DNA from: MGNI01 sp964353875
GTDB lineage: Bacteria > Chloroflexota > Anaerolineae > Anaerolineales > E44-bin32
Direction: 5' to 3'
Assembly (NCBI GenBank): GCA_964353875.1
Contig: CAYGXU010000002.1
Coordinates: forward strand, 1-64,000
Length of the DNA: 64,000 bases
Made by a program: the position numbers and the translations under genes. The notes below the pieces were generated by a model that had not been told where the DNA came from, searched no databases, and was given only the letters and a program-made list of their open reading frames with translations. Below, one piece after another: positions 25,760 to 33,850 of the stretch. Position 1 is the stretch's first letter; every line of letters starts with the position of its first letter.

Positions 25760-26401
25760 ATGCTGGAAGAATTGCGTGAGGAAGTCTATCGCCTCCATCT
25801 CGAGCTTCCTAAGAATAACCTTGTGGTATGGACCACAGGGAACCTCAGTGCACGTGACCCTGAGACAGGATTGGTTGTGATCAAACCGAGTGGTCTCCGC
25901 TATGACGAGTTGACAGCGGAGACGATGGTGATTGTTGACCTTGATGGGAGAGTGGTTGAAGGTGAACTGAAACCCTCTTCCGATACAGCCACGCATCTTT
26001 TTATCTACCGACACCGACAGGACGTGGGAGGGATTGTGCATACGCATTCCACCTTTGCCACGGCTTTTGCTGCTGTGGGTAAGCCGATCCCTGCTAATCT
26101 AACTGCGATGGGCGACGAGTTCGGCGGTCCGATCCCTGTAGGCGCTTTCGCTCTCATCGGGGGCGAGGAAATCGGTCGCGAGGTGACTAAAGCTATCGGG
26201 GGGAGCAAAGCTGTCCTGATGAAGAATCATGGTGTCTTTTCAATTGGAGCGACAGCCTTGGCTGCTTTAAAAGCTGCTGTGATGGCTGAGGATGCCGCCA
26301 GGACGATGTACTATGCCTTGCAGCTGGGAGAACCGATTGAGATTTCGGTCGAGCAACTTGCCAGGTTGCATCAACGCTATACAGAAGAATATGGTCAATA
26401 G
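25760..26401 (+). CDS. araD: L-ribulose-5-phosphate 4-epimerase AraD
   Basis: Class II aldolase/AraD family, 213 aa from ATG 25760, which has GGAGGG about 7 bases upstream; ATG 25745 is in frame but includes that site. The zinc ligands are visible in VHTHSTFATAF (two His) and MKNHGVFSIG (third His), and the phosphate-binding LKPSSDTATHLF and TTGNLSARDP are AraD-like. It epimerises L-ribulose-5-phosphate to D-xylulose-5-phosphate, the last step of L-arabinose catabolism. The last gene of the plus-strand sugar operon. Confidence 0.93.
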   Translation: MLEELREEVYRLHLELPKNNLVVWTTGNLSARDPETGLVVIKPSGLRYDELTAETMVIVDLDGRVVEGELKPSSDTATHLFIYRHRQDVGGIVHTHSTFATAFAAVGKPIPANLTAMGDEFGGPIPVGAFALIGGEEIGREVTKAIGGSKAVLMKNHGVFSIGATALAALKAAVMAEDAARTMYYALQLGEPIEISVEQLARLHQRYTEEYGQ

Positions 26402-26604
26402 GCCAATCCAAGTTGATAAGAGCGTCTGATCATAGGTCGATAGGATAGATACAGGGAGCCGATATTCTGCTTAAGAAGGGATAGGGAGTCCAACGGTAAG
26501 CCGTTGGATATCTGATCTTGGAGAGTTCAACCGTTGCCATAATCGAAGAAGCCCACGGAAGTGGGCTTCTTGTCCTCTCCTCCATTAGAAATGGCAACTT
26601 TAGG
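26402..26604 (+). other. Intergenic hairpins between araD and tRNA-Asn
   Basis: Two hairpins sit between convergent transcripts: TCCAACGG/CCGTTGGA with a TAAG loop (26489-26508), and AAGAAGCCCAC/GTGGGCTTCTT with a GGAA loop (26546-26571), an 11-bp stem. The latter could be a bidirectional terminator for araD and for tRNA-Asn, although the T-tract is weak on both sides. Confidence 0.5.
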
Positions 26605-26677
26605 CTCCTCGGGCAGGACTCGAACCTGCAACCCACCGGTTAACAGCCGGTTGCTCTGCCTATTGAGCTACCGAGGA
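26605..26677 (-). tRNA. tRNA-Asn (anticodon GTT)
   Basis: On the minus strand a 73-base cloverleaf is formed. The acceptor stem TCCTCGG pairs with CCGAGGA, the D-arm has AGCTC..GAGC, the anticodon loop CTGTTAA carries GTT for asparagine, and the T-arm reads GCAGGTTCGAGTCCTGC. The discriminator is G and CCA is not encoded. A strong promoter lies 75 bases upstream. Confidence 0.96.
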
Positions 26678-26751
26678 AAGGCACTCCCGGCTCAAAAGGG
26701 GTTATATGCGATCAATTGAACCACTTTCCGAGATAGATGTAAAGCGATGGG

Positions 26752-26780
26752 ATTATAATAAGCCGTCTAAGAGGCGTCAA
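26752..26780 (-). promoter_or_regulatory. Promoter of tRNA-Asn
   Basis: On the minus strand TTGACG (26780-26775) is followed after 17 bases by a perfect TATAAT (26757-26752). It is 75 bases upstream of the tRNA 5' end and diverges from the DUF2085 gene promoter. Confidence 0.75.
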
Positions 26781-26789
26781 GATGACGGC

Positions 26790-26817
26790 TTGTCTCTGCC
26801 TTGCCCTAGGATATAAT
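26790..26817 (+). promoter_or_regulatory. Leaderless-type promoter of the DUF2085 gene
   Basis: TTGTCT at 26790-26795 and TATAAT at 26812-26817, spaced by 16. The -10 overlaps the in-frame ATG at 26816, so the ATG at 26825, seven bases after the hexamer, is a more likely start and would be at or next to the first transcribed base. Confidence 0.6.
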
Positions 26818-26824
26818 GGCCAGC

Positions 26825-27646
26825 ATGAGTTTTTTGAAGTTATCATTAAGCGCCCTTCGCTCATATCGGGCCTTTCGTCTGGCATTATTCTTGATCGCTT
26901 TCATCGTGATTGGCGGATGGCTATTGGTAACACCTGAAGGGCTTTTAGGAAAGGCAGATGCGATTGGTTATGCAGTTTGCCATAGGATCGACTTAAGGTC
27001 TTTTCATCTGGGTGATCGTCCTTTACCTCTCTGTGCACGTTGTAGTGGGATGTATCTGGGTGCCATGAGTGCTCTCTTCTATTTTTCCATAAGCAGGCCA
27101 CACGCATCACTTTTCCCACCGAGACCTCTGTGGATTCTCCTGGGTATTTTCGCGCTTTGTTATATCGTTGACGGCTTTAATTCTTATTGGTATTTGGTCA
27201 GCGGCTCAAGTTTGTTATATCTGCCCAACAACACCCTACGATTAGCGACGGGAACCTTCTTTGGCATCGCACTGGCCAATCTGGTCTACCCGGGTTTCAA
27301 TCAATCTGTGTGGCATAGCCCGAAGGAGGAACCCGCTGTGCGCTCGTGGGGTGAAATGGGGTTGATCCTCCTTTTGGGAATAGGTATGATCCTGGCAATG
27401 GAGACTGAGAATCCATTGATCCTCTATCCATTAGCCTTGGCAAGCGCCCTTGGTGTGCTTATGCTTTTAACCATGGTTTACACCATGGTTCTGTTAATCC
27501 TCTTCCGACGCGAGGCCACGGTGAGCACATGGAAAGAAATTGTTCTCCCTTTCTTGGGAGGGCTGACTTTATCCTTTCTTCAAATTGGAATCATCGATCT
27601 TGGTCGATATCTATTGATGGGGACCTGGGAAGGGTTTCGTTTTTAA
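26825..27646 (+). CDS. DUF2085 membrane protein
   Basis: About 273 aa (276 if the ATG at 26816 inside the -10 hexamer is used). The N-terminal helix LALFLIAFIVIGGWLL is followed by the DUF2085 hallmark AVCHRIDLRSFHLG and PLCARCSGMYLG, three conserved cysteines and a histidine, probably a metal or redox site at the membrane surface. Further hydrophobic helices follow to the C-terminus. The family's function is unknown. It precedes the DUF4126 gene by 23 bases and probably shares its transcript. Confidence 0.85.
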   Translation: MSFLKLSLSALRSYRAFRLALFLIAFIVIGGWLLVTPEGLLGKADAIGYAVCHRIDLRSFHLGDRPLPLCARCSGMYLGAMSALFYFSISRPHASLFPPRPLWILLGIFALCYIVDGFNSYWYLVSGSSLLYLPNNTLRLATGTFFGIALANLVYPGFNQSVWHSPKEEPAVRSWGEMGLILLLGIGMILAMETENPLILYPLALASALGVLMLLTMVYTMVLLILFRREATVSTWKEIVLPFLGGLTLSFLQIGIIDLGRYLLMGTWEGFRF

Positions 27647-27669
27647 AGTTCCACTCGTAAGGAGGATTT

Positions 27670-28242
27670 ATGGAAGCCATTGGGGGTGTACTCTCAGCCT
27701 TCGGTTTGGCCGCAAGCGCCGGGCTTAATGCCTATGTCCCATTGTTAATCGTGGCACTCATGGCGCGCTTTACCGATTGGATTAAACTTGCCCAACCGTG
27801 GGATGCGATAGGGAGCTGGTGGGTCATCGGCGCATTGGTGGTCTTGGGATCAATCGAATTCTTCGCCGATAAAATTCCAGCGGTCAATCATATTAATGAT
27901 GCCATACAAACCTTTATCCGTCCTACTGCCGGAGCGATTCTCTTCGCTGCCAATACAAGCGTGGTTACGGACATTCACCCTATCCTGGCCATTATTGCTG
28001 GTTTGTTGGTCGCCGGTGGCGTTCATGCGGTGAAAAGCGCTGCCATACGCCCTGCCGTAACCGCAACCACGGGAGGAGCGGGGAATATACCCGTCAGTAT
28101 CGCCGAGGATGTCGTCGCCACCGGGCTCTCCATTCTCTCAGTGGTCTTGCCTGTGGTGATTGCCGTGTTAATGATCATGTTTACTGCCTGGGTTGTCTGG
28201 TTGCTATGGCGGCGGGCGCGTCGCCTTAACGATACATATTGA
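27670..28242 (+). CDS. DUF4126 membrane protein
   Basis: 190 aa hydrophobic protein with the DUF4126 signature GLAASAGLNAYVPLL near the N-terminus and IEFFADKIPAVNHINDAI, then the glycine/threonine-rich TATTGGAGNIPVS and a final helix VVIAVLMIMFTAWVVWLLW. AAGGAGG 6 bases upstream supports the ATG. The family is uncharacterised. It lies between the DUF2085 gene and a single-helix small membrane protein in the same direction. Confidence 0.88.
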   Translation: MEAIGGVLSAFGLAASAGLNAYVPLLIVALMARFTDWIKLAQPWDAIGSWWVIGALVVLGSIEFFADKIPAVNHINDAIQTFIRPTAGAILFAANTSVVTDIHPILAIIAGLLVAGGVHAVKSAAIRPAVTATTGGAGNIPVSIAEDVVATGLSILSVVLPVVIAVLMIMFTAWVVWLLWRRARRLNDTY

Positions 28243-28339
28243 AGACCGGAATAGTCGACAAGATGGATATCAGCGAAGGCGGCGTCAAAAAAGAGAGATT
28301 GATACGCTGATTGATCCACTCATCAATAAGGAGAAAAGG

Positions 28340-28534
28340 ATGGAAGAAATGGCGCAAACCACAACGCAACCAAAATCGTCACGTAAGTGGTTAATCATTG
28401 TGATTGTCGTCGTCGTCCTGTGTTGTCTTTGTGCAGCATTAGGTGGGGCGGTTTGGTGGCTCTGGAAAAATGGCGACCAATTACTCAGGGATTGGGGTCT
28501 CACCTTGCGGGTGATCGCCCCGCTGATCGGTTAA
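28340..28534 (+). CDS. Small single-helix membrane protein
   Basis: 64 aa when started at ATG 28340, which has AAGGAG 5-8 bases upstream; an open frame extends to 28193 but overlaps the DUF4126 gene and has no ribosome site. A hydrophilic N-terminus with TTTQPKSSRK is followed by one helix, WLIIVIVVVVLCCLCAALGG, and a short C-terminal tail. I do not recognise a family. It is the last gene of the 26825-28534 membrane-protein group. Confidence 0.7.
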   Translation: MEEMAQTTTQPKSSRKWLIIVIVVVVLCCLCAALGGAVWWLWKNGDQLLRDWGLTLRVIAPLIG

Positions 28535-28570
28535 TAACGCCAGTACTATTGCCTGAGGATGGGCAAGGTT

Positions 28571-29080
28571 TTAGGGATAGGCGCTATCCCCTTTGCGCGC
28601 CTTTGGCAGGATAAAGGGGTATTGACGGTTTTCGGCTAAATCGATCAGCCTCTCAAGCGCATTTCTGGCCTGGCGATCCTCCCTGTGCGAGAGCTTTAAT
28701 TTGGCGTACTCATCTTCGTCGAGAATATGCCAGCCTCCCTCAGGCTTCACCAAAAGATCGAGGGCCAAATCTTCAGCATAAATGTGTCCATTTTCTATTT
28801 GAGCAGGGCGGGTGATATTGCAATACCAGCCCTTTAAATGGCCATCGTCGACATCGTAAATCTCAAAAACGTTGTACCATTGATCGGTATAATAGGTTTC
28901 AATGAATCGATCATTACGACGTAAAATGATTCCATAGAATTCCATCTCTTCTCGATCGAAGTAGGCCTCTATCGTCAGGCTCGTTTGTGTTTTTTTTAGC
29001 AGAATGGCTTGGTAACACCAGACCTCCTCCCCATGTTCATTGAGTTTGTGGACGGTAATCCTCTCCTCCGTACGACTCAT
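28571..29080 (-). CDS. DUF402 protein (Ntdp/FomD-like)
   Basis: 169 aa with the DUF402 core: GWYCNITRPAQIENG, then YAEDLALDLLV and WHILDEDEYAKL. Characterised members (Ntdp, FomD) are divalent-metal-dependent phosphohydrolases acting on nucleoside diphosphates/triphosphates or CMP esters, and the acidic DLALDL and DEDEY residues fit their metal sites. It begins 22 bases after the ABC ATPase gene and is the last gene of the thiamine-linked minus-strand run, so a phosphatase role on a thiamine- or pyrimidine-related ester is conceivable but unproven. Confidence 0.8.
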   Translation of the reverse strand: MSRTEERITVHKLNEHGEEVWCYQAILLKKTQTSLTIEAYFDREEMEFYGIILRRNDRFIETYYTDQWYNVFEIYDVDDGHLKGWYCNITRPAQIENGHIYAEDLALDLLVKPEGGWHILDEDEYAKLKLSHREDRQARNALERLIDLAENRQYPFILPKARKGDSAYP

Positions 29081-29102
29081 TTTTACACCTATAGTCGATC
29101 GG

Positions 29103-29867
29103 TCACACCTTCACACCCAGAGCTTCCAGTAGCTCAGCGACCTGCTTGCCGAATTCCGCTTGAGCGATCATTCCCTGGCGTCTAGGTCGGGGAAGAGCGA
29201 CAGTCATAGATTTAATCACCCGACCTGGGCGTGCGCTTAGAACAATGACTCGATCTCCAAGGTAAAGCGCTTCTTCTACGTCATGTGTGATGAAGATGAC
29301 TGTTTTCTTGAAGCGGTGCCATACGCCCAATAACCAATCCTGCAATTCGCGTCGTGTCAGTGCATCCAGGGCTCCAAATGGCTCATCCAACAGAAGGATT
29401 TCACTTTCAGTGAGGATTGTTCTTAGGAGTGCTGCGCGTTGGCGCATCCCACCGGACAAGGAGCTGGGATAGGACTCGGCGAACTCTTCTAAGCCGAATA
29501 GAGGCAACAACTCCGAGGCATGCGAGCGCGCTTCTTTACGACGGATTCCTTGTACCTGTTTTGGAATGATCACATTGTCGAGGACGCTACGCCAGGGGAG
29601 AAGCAGATCGCGTTGCGGCATGTAACCAACCCTTCCGAGACGATCCATGCAAATTTCGCCATCCAAACAAATCGCTCCTTCATCCGGTTCCAGAAGCCCT
29701 ACAATCAGATTGAAGAGGGTGCTTTTTCCACTGCCGGAAGGTCCGATGATAGTCAGAAACTCACCTGATTGTACATGAAGGGAGATATCCTCTAACGCCT
29801 TAATCGTCAATCCATTTGCATGAAAGCTTCTGGTAACATGACGCAGTTCAATTTTCGTTGCTATCAC
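29103..29867 (-). CDS. thiZ: ABC transporter ATPase, ThiZ/SsuB-type
   Basis: 254 aa ATPase of the nitrate/sulfonate/thiamine-precursor class. Walker A is GPSGSGKST (about 43-51), the Q-loop is MPQRDLLLPWRS, the signature LSGGMRQRAAL, Walker B LLLDEPFGALD and the switch ITHDVEEAL. It follows the substrate-binding protein gene in a riboswitch-led operon, so it most likely powers the ThiX-ThiY importer of formylaminopyrimidine-type thiamine precursors. The gene name follows family and context only. Confidence 0.85.
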   Translation of the reverse strand: MIATKIELRHVTRSFHANGLTIKALEDISLHVQSGEFLTIIGPSGSGKSTLFNLIVGLLEPDEGAICLDGEICMDRLGRVGYMPQRDLLLPWRSVLDNVIIPKQVQGIRRKEARSHASELLPLFGLEEFAESYPSSLSGGMRQRAALLRTILTESEILLLDEPFGALDALTRRELQDWLLGVWHRFKKTVIFITHDVEEALYLGDRVIVLSARPGRVIKSMTVALPRPRRQGMIAQAEFGKQVAELLEALGVKV

Positions 29868-29915
29868 AGAATTGCCTCATTGTTGTAGGGATGATCAACG
29901 CCTGCAAACCCCTAT

Positions 29916-30920
29916 TCATTTCGGCAGGAAATCGTTTGTAAAAGCCTCGGCGGCCTCTAATGGTTGTTCGATGATCCCATATTGCGCCATCCAACTGGAG
30001 TAGTCCTCCCAAACACTCAGCTTTTGGACACCCCAACGAGGTGCATCGGCGCGATATCGCTGAGAAAGCCAGTGCTGGCTCTGGTAGACCAGCTCACGAT
30101 CCAACTCGGGCGCCGCTTTAAGCAAGATTTCCGCCGCCGCCTCCGGATTTTCAATGGCAAATGTGTAGCCACGCGAGACGGATTCTAAGAAGGCGCTGAT
30201 CATCTCGGGTTGATCTTGGATGTTCTTTTCCGCGGTGATGAATACAGGGGTATAGTAATCGGGTATGCAATGGAACCAGTCTTCCATCATGACGATATTT
30301 AATTCGATCCCTTGTAGTTCCGCCTGGATCCCCTGCCATCCATAAAAGATCCAGGCCAGGTCGGTCTGTCTTTCATCCAGAAGGGCAAGGGGATTGGCGA
30401 ATCCTGTGTCGACGATTTCAAGTTTGCCGAAATCCCCTCCATCACATTCCATTAAGACTCGTAAGGTCGGCTCCTCAAAGGGGCTTCCAAAGGAGCCATA
30501 GCGTAAACCTCCCCAATCTTTCGGCGATTTGACAGCCAATTCAGCGACGGAAGCGAAACCTGAGGTGTTATGTTGGATGATGGCAGCAATGGAAACGATC
30601 GGCACACCGTCTGCTCTCGCCAGCGTCACCTGTTCTTGAAAACTTACACCGATATCCGCCGCTCCCCCGACCACTGCCTGTTCAGCGAAAACCTCCCCGG
30701 GTTGGATGATCTCCACCTCTAAACCAGCTTCGGTGAAGTATCCTTTGGATTGTGCAACGAAGATCCCGGTGTGATTGGTATTGGGGACCCAGTCGAGTAT
30801 CAGTGTTACCGGCGTTCGTTCTATGGTCGGAGTGGTTCCAGTGGTAGCTTTCGGTCCGCATGCATATAAACTAACTGAAAGAACTGCAATACCGGTGAGT
30901 ACGACCAATCTCTTCATCAT
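29916..30920 (-). CDS. thiY: Thiamine-precursor-binding lipoprotein, ThiY/NMT1-like
   Basis: 334 aa with a lipoprotein signal (SLYAC, Cys21). The mature start LILDWVPNTNHTGIFVAQSKGYF is diagnostic for the NMT1/THI5-like ThiY family, as are VVGGAADIGVSFQEQ and LAWIFYGWQGI. ThiY binds N-formyl-4-amino-5-aminomethyl-2-methylpyrimidine, a degradation product of thiamine that is salvaged. It lies between the methyltransferase and ThiZ-type ATPase genes downstream of a TPP riboswitch, which supports thiamine salvage. Family members can bind other aromatics, so exact specificity is inferred. Confidence 0.88.
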   Translation of the reverse strand: MMKRLVVLTGIAVLSVSLYACGPKATTGTTPTIERTPVTLILDWVPNTNHTGIFVAQSKGYFTEAGLEVEIIQPGEVFAEQAVVGGAADIGVSFQEQVTLARADGVPIVSIAAIIQHNTSGFASVAELAVKSPKDWGGLRYGSFGSPFEEPTLRVLMECDGGDFGKLEIVDTGFANPLALLDERQTDLAWIFYGWQGIQAELQGIELNIVMMEDWFHCIPDYYTPVFITAEKNIQDQPEMISAFLESVSRGYTFAIENPEAAAEILLKAAPELDRELVYQSQHWLSQRYRADAPRWGVQKLSVWEDYSSWMAQYGIIEQPLEAAEAFTNDFLPK

Positions 30921-30966
30921 CCTATCTCCCTCCTGGATAAAAATCCTTGACCAGACGGATGCATCA

Positions 30967-31662
30967 TTATGCGCTTATTGAATTATGCGGTTTTTGGGCA
31001 CAGAAAACAACGAATGCTCCTTCGCCATAGCCATTCTTAACACCCAGATAATCGCCCCTCAACCCGAAGCAGATTTTTCCCGTCGTTGTCATCGAGTTCG
31101 GAAGACCGAGTACGGTTTGACAGGTCTGAATAGATTCAAATCCGATATGTTCTAAATCCTTCCTTATTTCGTTAGCAGAATGGAAATGAGCTTCACGGTA
31201 AAAGGGATCGCCCTCCTTCTGACCCTCATAGATTTTTCCGAGCGGGCTGTCCTTATCAATAACACCCAAGATGGCATGACCTTCAGGCAGGAGGACCCGA
31301 TATGCTTCTTCCAGCAGAGTGCGGAAATCTGCGACAAAGGGATCGACGGTGATGAGTAGGAGGAAATCAAATTGGTCCTTTCTGAATGGCAGTTGCTCGC
31401 CATATGCCTGGCATACGGAGACCCTTCGATCAAATGCTTTCTTTAACGCCTGGTATGCGGGATCGACTCCTACTTTAACATTGAAGGGTACTGCAAATCG
31501 TCCAGTCCCAATTCCGACCTCTAGGCCCAAACCCTCTTGAGGGACATAGCCCTTCAATGCTTTAATTTCGACTTCGTAGATCGATCGGTTCTCATCGAAC
31601 CAACGGTCATATTCAAATGCCTGCTCATCGAATACTGAGATGCCAGGACCGGTGGCTTTCAT
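30967..31662 (-). CDS. Class I SAM-dependent methyltransferase in the thiamine operon
   Basis: 231 aa. The start is ATG at 31662, whose first base is shared with the stop of the permease gene (TAATG coupling); the longer frame to 31686 is less likely. The SAM fold is shown by GLGLEVGIGTGRFAVPF (motif I), VGVDPAYQAL and LLLITVDPFV, and by VLLPEGHAILGVID in the post-motif region. No substrate domain is recognised. Placement between ThiX-like and ThiY-like genes is unusual and suggests methylation of a pyrimidine, thiazole or related compound; this is conjecture. Confidence 0.85.
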   Translation of the reverse strand: MKATGPGISVFDEQAFEYDRWFDENRSIYEVEIKALKGYVPQEGLGLEVGIGTGRFAVPFNVKVGVDPAYQALKKAFDRRVSVCQAYGEQLPFRKDQFDFLLLITVDPFVADFRTLLEEAYRVLLPEGHAILGVIDKDSPLGKIYEGQKEGDPFYREAHFHSANEIRKDLEHIGFESIQTCQTVLGLPNSMTTTGKICFGLRGDYLGVKNGYGEGAFVVFCAQKPHNSISA

Positions 31663-32474
31663 TAGAAAATCCCTTCTCCCTCCCATTGTTCAACACGTTG
31701 GGAGGAATAGTACCAGGGCAAAACGGCTCTCTCGATGAGATAGATCAGCGAGAAGAGACCAATGCTGATTGCAGAAGTGATTACAATAGCGACAAAGACC
31801 TGATCCGTGGCCAGCGCATTCTTGGAGCGCAGCATATACAAGCCCAATCCGGCAGAACCACCGACCCATTCGCCGATTGTTGCCCCAACGACGCTATAGG
31901 TCACTGCCACACGCAAACCGGAAAAGAAAGATGGCAGCGCGGAAGGGAAGCGAACCATGCGCCATATTTGATTGCGTTCTGCACCCATAGCACGCAGGAG
32001 GGCGATCAAGTCCGGGTCTGTAGATGCAAGTCCATCTGCGGTGTTTACTGCCAGAGGGAAAAAACATACCAGAACGACGATCAGGATTTTTGGAAGAAGT
32101 CCAAAACCGAACCAGATGATCAGCAATGGGGCGATTGCCAGAATTTGTATCGTTTGAGAAGCCACCAGGATAGGGTAAAGCGCTCGCCGTAGAAATGATG
32201 AAAGGTCCATTGCAGCAGCGATACTCACGCCCAATATGACGGATATCACCAGACCAATTGCAGTTTCGATCATGGTCGTACCAATGGCGGCGCCCAGCAA
32301 GTGGCGTGTTTCCCACCCCGCCTGGAGGACCTGAAGAGGAGATGGCAAAATAAAAGCTGAGAGACCGCTGCGCACAGCTACCACATACCAAGCCATGATG
32401 GTAAAGAGGATTAGAAAGATGGGAGGGAAAACCTCCCGCGCCCACCTAGGAGTTCGACGCAATCTTGATTTCAC
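31662..32474 (-). CDS. thiX: ABC transporter permease, ThiX-like
   Basis: 270 aa inner-membrane permease with about six helices of the nitrate/sulfonate/thiamine-precursor class. The EAA-type coupling loop is LLRAMGAERNQIWRMVRFP (about residues 165-183), and the C-terminal half has VGATIGEWVGGSAGLGLYML, typical of this class. It starts 38 bases after the thiamine-binding protein gene and ends overlapping the methyltransferase gene. It forms the channel for the ThiY-ThiZ importer. Confidence 0.85.
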   Translation of the reverse strand: MKSRLRRTPRWAREVFPPIFLILFTIMAWYVVAVRSGLSAFILPSPLQVLQAGWETRHLLGAAIGTTMIETAIGLVISVILGVSIAAAMDLSSFLRRALYPILVASQTIQILAIAPLLIIWFGFGLLPKILIVVLVCFFPLAVNTADGLASTDPDLIALLRAMGAERNQIWRMVRFPSALPSFFSGLRVAVTYSVVGATIGEWVGGSAGLGLYMLRSKNALATDQVFVAIVITSAISIGLFSLIYLIERAVLPWYYSSQRVEQWEGEGIF

Positions 32475-32513
32475 ATTACCCTGCCGTTATCAAAGAAAGA
32501 TTGGATTGATGAT

Positions 32514-32819
32514 TTACTTTCTTTTTCGATATTTGCCTACTTTTTCTTCAATGCTCGTCCCGCAGGTTTGATCGCCGATCTTGATAATGGTCATCACCTT
32601 TTGGGCTCCCGCTTCAAAACAGGCAAGATGGGCGGCTTTGGCTATTTCGAGCAGTTGATCCAGTGTGCCCTCCATAACAGTCTCCATGGGACCGACTTCA
32701 TATTTAACCCCACTTCTATCAATCACTGCGATCGCCTGGTCAACCACCTTGAAGATATCCTCTGTCAATGGAAGGACTTGAATGGCAACATTCACCGTTC
32801 TGTTTTCATTGAGATCCAT
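32514..32819 (-). CDS. Thiamine-binding protein, MTH1187/YkoF (UPF0045) family
   Basis: 101 aa ferredoxin-like fold with the family patterns VAIQVLPL, KYEVGPMETVMEG and KVMTIIKIGD. MTH1187/YkoF proteins bind thiamine or hydroxymethylpyrimidine without catalysis. It is the second gene of the TPP-riboswitch operon, 107 bases after thiamine pyrophosphokinase, which fits a role as an intracellular carrier or sensor of thiamine precursors. Confidence 0.9.
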   Translation of the reverse strand: MDLNENRTVNVAIQVLPLTEDIFKVVDQAIAVIDRSGVKYEVGPMETVMEGTLDQLLEIAKAAHLACFEAGAQKVMTIIKIGDQTCGTSIEEKVGKYRKRK

Positions 32820-32926
32820 GGGTATTCCTCCGCTTTTGCTGCTGTCTTGCCTTGATCATTCCTCTCTCTTTGATCATCCATTCCCCGGGAAATTAGGCTA
32901 TTGGCAATCCATCACTTGTTGCCCAC

Positions 32927-33577
32927 TCATGCGCGACCTGGCGTGTGGATCGCAAGGACTATCCCACTGCGAATTTCCACTCTGGCAGTTTTACTCGTGA
33001 GCATATTGCTCACGCCCCGCGCTGGACCGATGCGTAGGGTTTCATCCGATAATGGATAGGCGAGGTGATAGGTTGTAATACCTTCAGCGTCACCGTCAAG
33101 AGGGATTAGACTGAGGGTATCCTCCGGATTTCCATAAATTTCACCGCCAGGGGGGCGGATGATCCAAGCAGTCTGTTCGCCATGCCAAATCTCAATATGG
33201 ATAGAAGCGAGTTGTGGGTGGGTTAGCAAGAGCACATTGGCCAGGGTCATATCAATCCGACCACCCAGTGCACCTATCACAACGACTTTGTCGATATCTT
33301 TTTGTTTTGCGTAGAGGAGTGCAAGCTCAAGATCGGTCTCATCTTTTTTTGCCGGACTCGCTTCGATATGCGTTCCGGCTGCATGCAATCGCATTTGTGT
33401 ATGCTTATCCAAAGAGTCGAGGTCGCCAATAACAACGTCGGGATGGATGCCCAGCGCCTCAGCATGATGTATGCCACCGTTGGCGGCGATGACCATGGAA
33501 TATTCAAACGTTGCAAGACGACGATGCAATTGCCCGATTTCAGAAAGAGGTCCATTCGCCAGGATGATTGCGCGCAA
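32927..33577 (-). CDS. thiN: Thiamine pyrophosphokinase
   Basis: 216 aa TPK. Visible motifs are IAANGGIHHAEALG (nucleotide and substrate contacts), VIGDLDSL (metal-binding Asp pair), SPAKKDETDLELAL and VIGALGGRIDMTLAN, all family-diagnostic; the C-terminal beta domain binds thiamine. It catalyses thiamine + ATP to thiamine diphosphate + AMP. The start is TTG at 33577. Its AGGAGG site (33592-33587) is buried in a hairpin of the TPP riboswitch, so translation is probably switched off when TPP is abundant. The first gene of the operon. Confidence 0.93.
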   Translation of the reverse strand: MRAIILANGPLSEIGQLHRRLATFEYSMVIAANGGIHHAEALGIHPDVVIGDLDSLDKHTQMRLHAAGTHIEASPAKKDETDLELALLYAKQKDIDKVVVIGALGGRIDMTLANVLLLTHPQLASIHIEIWHGEQTAWIIRPPGGEIYGNPEDTLSLIPLDGDAEGITTYHLAYPLSDETLRIGPARGVSNMLTSKTARVEIRSGIVLAIHTPGRA

Positions 33578-33580
33578 GAG

Positions 33581-33613
33581 AAAATCCCTCCTCTGCCGCG
33601 TAGGAGGGATTTT
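33581..33613 (-). promoter_or_regulatory. TPP riboswitch expression platform: Shine-Dalgarno-sequestering hairpin
   Basis: AAAATCCCTCCT pairs with AGGAGGGATTTT (12 bp, 9-base loop), which hides the ribosome site of the TTG start. The first strand (ATCCCTCC, 33610-33603) is also exactly complementary to GGAGGGAT at the 3' end of the aptamer (33639-33632), so the two pairings are mutually exclusive. The A/U-rich base of the stem could also let it act as a terminator. Confidence 0.85.
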
Positions 33614-33630
33614 TGAGGATTCATTTTCGC

Positions 33631-33723
33631 GATCCCTCCGCCGGCATTGTCCGGATCAGGTTCTACGGGTCGAGGGTTCGATGACCCTCCTCTCAGCCTG
33701 GTCCACCAGGCTCCCCGTGCAAT
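33631..33723 (-). ncRNA. TPP riboswitch aptamer
   Basis: The minus strand carries the classical order of TPP landmarks: CACGGGGAGC at the 5' end (33721-33711 region), GGCTGAGAGGAGGG, ACCCGTAGAACCTGATC, and CCGGACAATGCCGGCGGAGGGA at the 3' end. The highly conserved CTGAGA and ACCTGATC are intact. It precedes thiN and a thiamine-salvage transporter. Confidence 0.97.
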
Positions 33724-33733
33724 GTCTGAGCGC

Positions 33734-33762
33734 AGTATAACGTATGTTTACATGAGGGTCAA
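33734..33762 (-). promoter_or_regulatory. Promoter of the thiamine operon
   Basis: On the minus strand TTGACC (33762-33757), a 17-base spacer and TATACT (33739-33734), placing the start near 33727, a few bases before the TPP aptamer. Confidence 0.8.
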
Positions 33763-33850
33763 GCGCAGCCGTCTGGCTTTGGTAAAGGAAGGGCAATGGG
33801 GAGGAAGTAGGATGAAGAGTGGATGTTTCAACTCACATTGAATGATAGTT

